Assembly: GCA_963727755.1 (NCBI GenBank)
Contig: CAVSHN010000008.1
Coordinates: 372,001-436,000 of the forward strand
DNA from: DASYAN01 sp963727755
GTDB taxonomy: Bacteria; Chloroflexota; Ktedonobacteria; Ktedonobacterales; Ktedonobacteraceae
DNA length: 64,000 nt
Direction of reading: 5' to 3'
This document shows positions 27,271 through 34,978 of this stretch, piece by piece; positions within the stretch are counted from its first letter, which is position 1; each line of letters opens with the position of its first letter. The notes beneath the pieces were generated by a model, which was given only the letters and a program-made list of their open reading frames with translations, did not search any database and was not told the origin of the DNA. Both the position numbers and the translations under genes were made by a program.

Positions 27271-28095
27271 TCATCGATGGAGAATTTCTTCGGTAGAACC
27301 AAAGAACTTTGTTGGTTGAATACGTATTGCGGCACCTGTCGGACAAGCCTGCACACAGGCCTGATCGTTATAGCCTGCACATAGGTCACACTTAATAGCT
27401 ACTTTTTTTCGCATTTCACTTACAGGATCAGTTGATTGTCCAACAGCAAGCGGGACAGGCGCTAACTGAGCTTGAGCCATAGGCACCATTTTTCGTCCAT
27501 ATTGCTTTTTAGTTTTATTCATAAAAAATGAACTAAAACGTTGCAAAGGTGTGACATCTTCAATTTCGTCATCAAGCGTTATAATAGAGATGTTATCATA
27601 GGGACAACGTTCAGCACAGATACCACAGCCAATACAGCTCTCGGTGATATAAACTTCTCCGTTCGGATGTCGTGCAATACCTGCCCGACTACATAACATA
27701 CATACAGGATCCTGACATTGGCGACAAGCAGTTGCTATACTGATATTACCAACCACCATACCTTTACGGTTCATGCGTGAATAACCATGCCGACGAGCAC
27801 ATGCATCCTCACACTCATTGCAATGAATACACTTATCAAGGTCAATTACCAGCACCTCTGTTCCCTCTACTACCCCATTATTCACTAGCGAGTGCAAACC
27901 CGCCTGCACATTGAGATCAGCAAGGTTACCAATTGGAACAAAATGTTGCAGTAATCCTGCGGAGTCGTAGCCCTGAGCAGAGACAGTAGCCTCCAGATAT
28001 TCTCGCAAGCGTAGAGAGAAGCGCTGCTTCACCTCTGCAGATACTCCTGGAAAAGTGCCAGCAGAATCTGCCGAGGCACTTCGGCAACGCGACAA
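27271..28095 (-). CDS. Polyferredoxin, C-terminal part of the giant redox protein
   Basis: The frame carries four Cys clusters: CIHCNECEDACARRHG, ACRQCQDPVCMLC, CIGCGICAERCPYDN and KCDLCAGYNDQACVQACPTG. This is the four-cluster layout of FdhB/DmsB/NrfC-type electron-transfer subunits. The start is not natural: from about 28040 the frame continues the cNMP domain of the preceding frame (LFQEYLQ followed by EVKQRFSLRLREYLEA), so a single-base change there separates two parts of one protein of about 1,260 residues. Electrons would pass from the flavin reductase through this chain to the membrane cytochrome encoded next. Confidence 0.8.
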   Translation of the reverse strand: MSRCRSASADSAGTFPGVSAEVKQRFSLRLREYLEATVSAQGYDSAGLLQHFVPIGNLADLNVQAGLHSLVNNGVVEGTEVLVIDLDKCIHCNECEDACARRHGYSRMNRKGMVVGNISIATACRQCQDPVCMLCSRAGIARHPNGEVYITESCIGCGICAERCPYDNISIITLDDEIEDVTPLQRFSSFFMNKTKKQYGRKMVPMAQAQLAPVPLAVGQSTDPVSEMRKKVAIKCDLCAGYNDQACVQACPTGAAIRIQPTKFFGSTEEILHR

Positions 28096-31058
28096 CGGGT
28101 AATGGTCCTTACCTTGACCGCCCGTCCATCCCCTAATAGGTCAAGTCCTCCCGCAAAGTAGTCTCCTCCCTGCCGATAAGCAATGATGCGCTCATCATTC
28201 TCAGTGGAATGCATCCTCACTGTAGTCTTCCGCGCGACTTTAACAAAACCCTCTAGGATAATATGCAGGGTCTCACGTGAGGGACGTTTACTCTTCTCTT
28301 CAGTAAAGAGCTGCTCATCTCGTTCATATTGCCTGATAAGTGTCTGTTGCATAATAACTTCAATATCGGCATCTGTCACTCCCTGAAAGAGTGCCATACG
28401 TTTCAAGATAGATTTTAGCGAGCGAACGTTATTGACTTGCTCAAAATGATTGCGCACGCTGGGCACCAGTTCCATTAAGCGTTGCATTACCTGTTCTGGC
28501 ACTTGCACAAGCAGTACGGGAGTCTTTGCACGCACTGAGGCTCTATAGGGATATCCCGTAAGCATTCCATCCTCTCCCACATACTCACCACGCCTAAGAA
28601 TTGCCACTGGCAGCGCAACATTATTACTATCAGCCGCAGTTAGCTCAAGACTACCTTCCAGGATCAAGTATAAGTCGCGCCCATATTCTCCTTCACTTAT
28701 TACGATCTCTCCTGGTTTAAAAATACGCTGCTTGGAAGCTCCAATGATATGGAGCAAGTAATTATCTGGTACTTGTTGTGGATCATGTAAAATTGCTTGT
28801 TCCCGCAAGTAACTGATAAGTGCAGCAATAGTCCAACCCACCGGAAGCCTTGCTAAGGCGAGGTTTATATTCGGCTTGCTATCCCATGAAATACCGATGC
28901 GCTGTTTAAGCGACAACATCAAAAGGTCACGGTGATTATTTACTGGACAGACAGGGACACATGAGCCACACATAATACATTCATCAGCAAAACGGGCTAT
29001 ATGCGAATTCACTCGCTCTGAAACTACCGATTGATTCAAGTCAGCAATCTTAACCTGCGAGGACATTGGCAGTGGACAGGCTTCCATACAGCGATTACAT
29101 CCAATGCACATATCAATCTCAAACTTGATTTGGTCCTCTCCCAAAGGTTGCACTTCTCGACGGTGCTCAAGTCCTACCACAATCGGCTCTTTACCTCTTG
29201 TCTTTACTGGAACTCCTCGCTCCAATCTTCCTGTGATAGCCACCTCTTCCCGCCAGAGGCCCGATGGTGACATTTGCTTTGTCAATTTCGATGGACCTGA
29301 CGCTGCTTGCCTAAGGGCGTTGGCTTGCGGATAGGAAAAGTAAATCAGTATATTACCTACTACAATGCAGTCCCCATGGAAGAGGTGATGAGCCTCATTG
29401 ATCTTGACCTTATTGACAAAGACACCATAGCGACTGTTCAGGTCACGCACATAGAAACCATCGGATGCAGAGTATATTTCGGCATGTAACCGCGACGACG
29501 AGGGATCATCTAGCGCAATATCACAATGGTTATCACGACCTAATGTATACCTTTGGCCATATTCGAGAGGAAGCACTCTTGATGGCTTATTCCGACTCAC
29601 AAGTACTAACGTAGGAATATCTGTAAGAGCGCGTAGGATGTAATTGGGGATAAGAAATTCATCAGATGTGGGCTTATCACTAGTCAATCTGGGCATACTG
29701 ATCGTCATATACTGCTCTGACAAAGAAGTCTCTCTACTGCCCTCATCGTTGATACTGAGAATAGGATCGGGAATACCCTGCTCATTGAGCCATGCATCAA
29801 ATCGGAAATCGTCAGCAAAGATTTGATGAGCAATAGAGGCAATATTGACATGATGATCAATAGCACGTTTGAAAGCCAAGCCCTGTTTGCGTTCACCCAG
29901 CAGAAGGGTACCCACGATCACACCATTCTTTAAGACCACCTTGCGATACTTTCGTGGCATAGGATCAGCAACAATTTCCTGATAATCTGGAGATCTAGGA
30001 CATGTGCTCAACCCAACGGCAACAAAATCCAACCCATATAGAAAAGCGGCATTGTAATAGTTCAAATTGGCAAGGCTGCCTCTGCTGTTTGAGCTAGGAT
30101 TAAGTGGAGCATGTGGAGGAAATAGATCCAGCATGTTATAAGCCGCAACTTGAGCTTGTTGAATGGATGGGAACCACTGGCCAATGACCCTCGTATGACC
30201 TGTAAACTTATCTGTTATCTCTACCACATCACCTGCCGCATAAATATCTGGGAGATTAGTACACATCCCATCGTCAACCTTAACGCCGCGCCCACAGAGG
30301 ATGCCACTGGCGCGAATAAAGTCGGTCAAAGGCTCAATGCCAATAGCAATCAATACCATTTCACAAGCAATCTTGTCTCCATGTTTGGTAATCACATGAG
30401 AGACCCGTCCATTCTTGCCTACAATCTCAGCAATTTCTTCTTGCAGACGTACATCAATGCCATCGCGCAATTCTTCCTGAATGACCATATCTGAAGCGAC
30501 AGGGTCAAGTACCTCTGACCAGAGAGCCTTGCCACGCACAAGATGTGTGACCTGATAGCCACAATGGCACAATGCTTCAGCACTCTCCAGGGCCAGGGTA
30601 CCGCTTCCACATATCACCACTCGCTTAACATCGCTCAGACGACGTAGAATCTGCTGATAATCTGCAACCGTACGCAGCGTGAAGACATCAGCCAGATCAA
30701 GACCAAGACAAGAAAGAGTACGAGGACGTGCCCCATTAGCAAGTAACAACTTAGAGTAGCCGATAGACTTGCCATCATGCAACTGCACAGCATGATTTCT
30801 GGTATTAATACCCATTACCCGTGCTGGAACAAACTTTATGCGCTTTTCTTGGTAAAATGTACTAGGGCGTGCCCAGAGTTTCTCCTCTGGCAAGCACCCG
30901 CCAAGATAATCCTTGAGTGCTGGACGATAATATGCCGGAAAGGGATCATCTGCAACAATGGTGATTGTGCAAGAGGCATCTTCATCACGTAAAATTTCAG
31001 CAGCAGTAATACCAGCAATACCGTTTCCAATAATGACATATGATTGCTTTGTCCCCAT
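28029..31058 (-). CDS. FAD/NAD(P)-reductase - FHA - ferredoxin - double cNMP-binding fusion
   Basis: A 1,009-residue multidomain protein. Residues 1-410: flavin disulfide reductase-type domain with YVIIGNGIAGITAAEIL (FAD), VVICGSGTLALESAEALCHC (NAD(P)) and DIYAAGDVVEI. Residues about 490-580: FHA domain with YTLGRDNHCDIALDDPSSSR and LHAEIY, which binds phosphothreonine. Residues about 645-705: two [4Fe-4S] motifs, CIGCNRCMEACP and CIMCGSCVPVCPVNNH. Residues about 775-880 and 888-1005: two cyclic-nucleotide-binding-like domains (PGEIVISEGEYGRDLYLILE; the second lacks a clear phosphate-binding cassette). It then runs by a frameshift into the polyferredoxin part. NAD(P)H oxidation controlled by phosphorylation and nucleotide binding is the obvious inference. 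Divergent from the pseudokinase-Rieske gene. Confidence 0.85.
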   Translation of the reverse strand: MGTKQSYVIIGNGIAGITAAEILRDEDASCTITIVADDPFPAYYRPALKDYLGGCLPEEKLWARPSTFYQEKRIKFVPARVMGINTRNHAVQLHDGKSIGYSKLLLANGARPRTLSCLGLDLADVFTLRTVADYQQILRRLSDVKRVVICGSGTLALESAEALCHCGYQVTHLVRGKALWSEVLDPVASDMVIQEELRDGIDVRLQEEIAEIVGKNGRVSHVITKHGDKIACEMVLIAIGIEPLTDFIRASGILCGRGVKVDDGMCTNLPDIYAAGDVVEITDKFTGHTRVIGQWFPSIQQAQVAAYNMLDLFPPHAPLNPSSNSRGSLANLNYYNAAFLYGLDFVAVGLSTCPRSPDYQEIVADPMPRKYRKVVLKNGVIVGTLLLGERKQGLAFKRAIDHHVNIASIAHQIFADDFRFDAWLNEQGIPDPILSINDEGSRETSLSEQYMTISMPRLTSDKPTSDEFLIPNYILRALTDIPTLVLVSRNKPSRVLPLEYGQRYTLGRDNHCDIALDDPSSSRLHAEIYSASDGFYVRDLNSRYGVFVNKVKINEAHHLFHGDCIVVGNILIYFSYPQANALRQAASGPSKLTKQMSPSGLWREEVAITGRLERGVPVKTRGKEPIVVGLEHRREVQPLGEDQIKFEIDMCIGCNRCMEACPLPMSSQVKIADLNQSVVSERVNSHIARFADECIMCGSCVPVCPVNNHRDLLMLSLKQRIGISWDSKPNINLALARLPVGWTIAALISYLREQAILHDPQQVPDNYLLHIIGASKQRIFKPGEIVISEGEYGRDLYLILEGSLELTAADSNNVALPVAILRRGEYVGEDGMLTGYPYRASVRAKTPVLLVQVPEQVMQRLMELVPSVRNHFEQVNNVRSLKSILKRMALFQGVTDADIEVIMQQTLIRQYERDEQLFTEEKSKRPSRETLHIILEGFVKVARKTTVRMHSTENDERIIAYRQGGDYFAGGLDLLGDGRAVKVRTITRCRVAEVPRQILLALFQEYLQR

Positions 31059-31484
31059 ATCGACTACCTCTCATGAAACTTGCAGGCATAGAATACTCCC
31101 ACTTGCATGCCTAATCGTTGCCGTACTTCTTTCGCTGTACAATAATGCTCCATCAAATTCTCCCTTGATGCTAGTCTTCTTTTCAAGGGAGTGCCTGCTA
31201 AAAGGATTTTGTTATTCGCAACAGATTTGAATAGGACCAATCTCCTAGCTGAACTATATGAAATGGAACAGAAAAAACATCTCTAAAACACCATAATTAT
31301 GGTTAAGACTTCAGAAAAAAATCCTCCTAATAGTCCTACTGCGGGCATACAGCATTGACTCCCTGTGAAATTCTCAGGTACATTACTATTTGTTAGTAAA
31401 AAGCAAATTGGGCTCCGCTTGCGGCATTAAAATGTGATAGGTATTTAAACAAACAAGGATAAAGGCTAAGAGGAGAATGAGAAG
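31059..31484. other. Divergent intergenic region between the two redox genes
   Basis: 426 bases without a gene. It must hold both promoters. On the plus side TTGCGG and TATTTA at 17-base spacing precede the Rieske gene, which has a strong AGAGGAG ribosome-binding site. Mostly AT-rich; I saw no clear palindromic operator. Confidence 0.4.
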
Positions 31485-33383
31485 ATGCAGATACAAGGCC
31501 TAAACCAGCTTGTTGGGAGATCAATAGGAAAATATCAGATTGAGCGACTAATTGGTCAGGGTAAGCTAGGAACTTTCTATCTAGCTCACCAACTAGAGCA
31601 AGACCATACAGTTATGATGACAGTATTCAACCTCCCCGAAGGACTTTCTGCTCAGGAGCGCGAACAATTCACTATCCATTTTGTTCAAGAAGGAAACATT
31701 CTCGTTGGGCTCACACACCCAAATATTATCCCAACCTATGATTTTGGTGAGCACTCTGGGCATCCTTATCTAGTGACAGCGTTTGTCAAAGAAGCCTCAC
31801 TTGGTCAATTACTCAAGCAGCAAGGACGTTTCACTCTTCAACAAACGCTGGACATACTCAAGCAAGTTGCACCTGCACTGGACTACGCACATAGCCATGC
31901 CATTGTGCATGATCAGTTAAGTCTTTCAATGCTCATAAATCAAGGGCAAACTATCCAAATAGCTGGCTTTGGCCTGAGAACAATATTTAACGCATATAGG
32001 GATATACAAAACAAACAACTTCATTCCTCTACTATCGGCAAGAATGAAATTTTTCTGGGAAATCCTGCCTATATGCCTCCAGAACGTGCATTGGGCATGC
32101 CTACAGATGCTCGCTCTGATATTTATGCGCTTGGCATGATACTTTTTGAGCTATTAAGTGGAGCGAATCCCTTCAAAAATCCACTGAAGCGCCCAGCGCA
32201 ATCTATACCATCAATTAGTGCAATTTGTCCAGATATACCAGAAGCTCTCGATTTAGTCATCAGTAAAGCACTAGACCATGATCCAGAGAAGCGATATCGG
32301 CATGCTAGTGATATTGTTGTTGCCTTTGAAGTCATAGTAAAGATTTTAGAAACTACTTTAACAGGTATATCTTCCAGCACCCAAAAATTGGTACAAAATC
32401 CACAGATTACGCTCCCTCCTACTGTCAACTGGTTCGATGAGGCAATTACTTCGTCTGATAAGTCGCAGGCAATAACATCATCTACGCCAACGGGACACAT
32501 ATCTGCTGTAACATCCCCTTCATTAAAGCTCAAAACTGTTCAGAACGGTAAAGATGCACTACCTGATGCTCCAACAGAAATGCTTTCCAGGCAATATGAG
32601 ATTCCTTCTCCCACTGGTAGCAATCCCAACTCGATAGCAGGTGTTGACCCATTTAGTTGGTGGTCTGCTACCCAGGCAGACGCCAGTTTACCAAGACCTG
32701 TATCTAGAAGAGCAAGCAAACGTTCTTCGGTAGGACCATCACAGAAGCCAAGACGGCAGAACCGTAGAAGGGTAGTTTCAATGATTGCTACTGCTGCTAC
32801 AACTGTTACGATAGGTGCATTAGTAGCAGAGGGAGCAAATGCCCTTAATTTTATACGAGGTCTACACCACTCTCCATCACAGGTGGCCGATATGCCATTG
32901 ACTGAATCATCTTCAATAACTCCGACGACTCATCCCCAAGGAAGCACACCTACTGCACAAGTAACACACCAAACGCCAACCCCTTCCAGCACATCGACTC
33001 CCCAGCCCTCGCCAAAGCCATCAGTTCCAACTCAAGCTCCGACTCACGCCCCAACTCAAGCCCCACCGTCACATACAGGAACGGTCATTGGGCATACAAG
33101 CCAAGCAACCAATAGTGCAACAACTTTTACGAATCCCGCTGATGGTCAAGGGTGTTTACTTATACGTCTGCTCAATGGCAATTTTGTGGCCGCAGAAAGA
33201 GCCTGTACCCATAGAGGGGTTGCTGTCAACTATAATTCGAGCAACCAACAATTGGTTTGTCCAGCGCATGGAGCGATTTTTGATCCTTCTAACGGTTGCA
33301 GCCATGTCTCAGGCCCGGGGAGTGGCCCGCTAACAGCCGTTTCTATTCGTGTTAACGCCGATGGAACGATCACAACGGGGTAA
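31485..33383 (+). CDS. Pseudokinase with transmembrane helix and extracytoplasmic Rieske [2Fe-2S] domain
   Basis: 632 residues. The N-terminal 290 residues follow the Ser/Thr kinase fold (YQIERLIGQGKLGTFYLAHQ, AYMPPERALGMPTDARSDIY) but all key residues are altered: the ATP-binding Lys is Met (VMMTVF), HRDxKxxN is HDQLSLSM and DFG is GFG. It is therefore a pseudokinase. One membrane helix at about 431-452 (IATAATTVTIGALVAEGA) and a Pro/Thr/Ser-rich spacer lead to a C-terminal Rieske domain with C574-T-H576 and C592-PA-H595, the exact C-x-H-x15-C-x2-H cluster ligands. The domain is outside the cytoplasm. A redox centre on a dead kinase suggests a redox sensor or an electron carrier anchored to a phospho-signalling scaffold. 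Confidence 0.85.
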   Translation: MQIQGLNQLVGRSIGKYQIERLIGQGKLGTFYLAHQLEQDHTVMMTVFNLPEGLSAQEREQFTIHFVQEGNILVGLTHPNIIPTYDFGEHSGHPYLVTAFVKEASLGQLLKQQGRFTLQQTLDILKQVAPALDYAHSHAIVHDQLSLSMLINQGQTIQIAGFGLRTIFNAYRDIQNKQLHSSTIGKNEIFLGNPAYMPPERALGMPTDARSDIYALGMILFELLSGANPFKNPLKRPAQSIPSISAICPDIPEALDLVISKALDHDPEKRYRHASDIVVAFEVIVKILETTLTGISSSTQKLVQNPQITLPPTVNWFDEAITSSDKSQAITSSTPTGHISAVTSPSLKLKTVQNGKDALPDAPTEMLSRQYEIPSPTGSNPNSIAGVDPFSWWSATQADASLPRPVSRRASKRSSVGPSQKPRRQNRRRVVSMIATAATTVTIGALVAEGANALNFIRGLHHSPSQVADMPLTESSSITPTTHPQGSTPTAQVTHQTPTPSSTSTPQPSPKPSVPTQAPTHAPTQAPPSHTGTVIGHTSQATNSATTFTNPADGQGCLLIRLLNGNFVAAERACTHRGVAVNYNSSNQQLVCPAHGAIFDPSNGCSHVSGPGSGPLTAVSIRVNADGTITTG

Positions 33384-33497
33384 CGTATCTCTACCCTATC
33401 TGCTCTCGAACATCTTGGAGTGCAAACACATAGTTTTTGTTGAGAGGCTTCTTTTGCCTCCTTAAGAGAGTTCAAAGGTGACTGTTTTATGCTTTAA

Positions 33498-34580
33498 TCA
33501 ACCTTCTTCAGCTGATGATGATAAGTGCTTCAAAATCTTTTCCTCTCTAGACGGTATGCTAGAGACAGGCCACTCACCCAGCAGTTCGAGGTTTAACAGT
33601 AAGTCTATCCCAAATTGGGTCAGAACTTGCTGGTGGGCCATGATAATCAACGACAAGATCTCTTGAGCAGTTGCGCCTCCTAAATTCGCGATATAATTGG
33701 CGTTTTGCTCAGTAATTTGGGCATTGCCTATAGTTTTCCCTCCAAGACCTGCTCGCGCAATCAGGTCTTTTGCCTGAAAGCCGGGAAAATCTTTAAAGAC
33801 TGGGCCAGTTTTCGACAGTGCAGGCTCTTGGGCCTGACGCACCTGGAGATAGTGCAGAGAAAGAGCGGCTATCTGTTGGGGATCTTTGCGTTGCAATTGC
33901 AAGGCTAATCGGAGCACAATTTCATCTGGTTCGATGAGCTTTCTGCTTGGAAAAACAAGCTTGCCAGTGGCATCAATATGCGTCATACGATTGAGACGTA
34001 AACAACTGTGCCGATATCCCAAATCTAAATCCTCACGAGCATAGCGTTGTTTCGCCAGGGGCACAAACACATCAAACTGGCCAGCATTGCAAGCTCGTGC
34101 ATCGAGAACATCAATCCATTGCAAGGCTTGTCCTAAATCCCGATGATGAGCACCGACATTACTGACTAGACCCGCTCCCAAAGTCCCAGGAATACCAATC
34201 CCAAATTCGAGTCCAGCCCACCCTAAGACTTGCAGTTCTGGAAGCAGTCGCGACCAGCGAACGCCAGCATCCACAATCAAGGTTGCGGTACGTTCTTCAA
34301 TTTCATACTGTTGCCAATCGACGCGAGCAACAATTCCTTGAACACCAGCATCAGCGAACAGGATATTTCTTCCCTCACCCACCAGCAATACAGGCCACTG
34401 ATGGATTGTACACGTGCGAAGCAAAACTTCCAATTCCTGAGGACTTGACAGGGTCAACCAGATTTCTGCTGCGCCACCTACCCCGAAAGAACAATGGTCT
34501 GCTAACGGCTCTTGGATCTGGAGCAGTCCTGGAAAATGAGGATGAAGAACCTTATAGGCTTGTTCTCTATCAAAAAACAT
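33498..34580 (-). CDS. murB: UDP-N-acetylmuramate dehydrogenase MurB
   Basis: An FAD enzyme that reduces UDP-GlcNAc-enolpyruvate to UDP-MurNAc with NADPH in peptidoglycan synthesis. Visible blocks are HCSFGVGGAAEIWL, LLVGEGRNILFADAGVQG (FAD-binding), GIGIPGTLGAGLVSNVGAHH, LGYRHSCLR and the C-terminal LNLELLGEW. The start MFFDREQAYK at 34580 is 9 bases after AAAGG; ATGs at 34586 and 34610 are also in frame. About 360 residues, long but within the family, with YRxS marking the type I-like loop. Stands alone between the Rieske gene and the glycosidase. Confidence 0.93.
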   Translation of the reverse strand: MFFDREQAYKVLHPHFPGLLQIQEPLADHCSFGVGGAAEIWLTLSSPQELEVLLRTCTIHQWPVLLVGEGRNILFADAGVQGIVARVDWQQYEIEERTATLIVDAGVRWSRLLPELQVLGWAGLEFGIGIPGTLGAGLVSNVGAHHRDLGQALQWIDVLDARACNAGQFDVFVPLAKQRYAREDLDLGYRHSCLRLNRMTHIDATGKLVFPSRKLIEPDEIVLRLALQLQRKDPQQIAALSLHYLQVRQAQEPALSKTGPVFKDFPGFQAKDLIARAGLGGKTIGNAQITEQNANYIANLGGATAQEILSLIIMAHQQVLTQFGIDLLLNLELLGEWPVSSIPSREEKILKHLSSSAEEG

Positions 34581-34978
34581 ATGCATGATCCTTTCTTTGG
34601 GGAAGGGCAAGAAGGAAACCAGTGCCTGCGCGATCTAGAGAATGGGAAGCGATACCATCTTTGCGCGATAGCGAGCTGACGCCAGCGCCAATCCTCCTGA
34701 TATACACGAAAGAGCAATCAATCTCGATACTCAACCTCAGACTACCTCTATTATCCCTCTGCCAAGGAGAGGCTGAAGTCGCTCCCTTTGCGGCCAAAGT
34801 TGTCCCTGTTTCCCTCTGGAATATCTCTCTTGCATTGAATATCCTGAGGTGAAAAGAAAACTCTAGCAGAGATTTTTGAGCGGTATGAAACGCTCTTATC
34901 TTTGGCATTGGACACCTCGCTTCTAAGATGTCCTTCTTGTACCAGTAAAGGACTACGCTAAAGGAGGCAGACAAAATC
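34581..34978. other. Intergenic region between murB and the glycosidase
   Basis: About 400 bases with no convincing gene. It ends with AAAGGAGGCAGACAAAATC, a very strong ribosome-binding site for the plus-strand gene at 34979. No repeat or operator recognised. Confidence 0.4.

Noticed and set aside
33000..33070. Short tandem repeats in the Rieske gene.
   Set aside because: They encode a Pro/Thr/Gln spacer (TQAPTHAPTQAP), normal for an extracytoplasmic linker.
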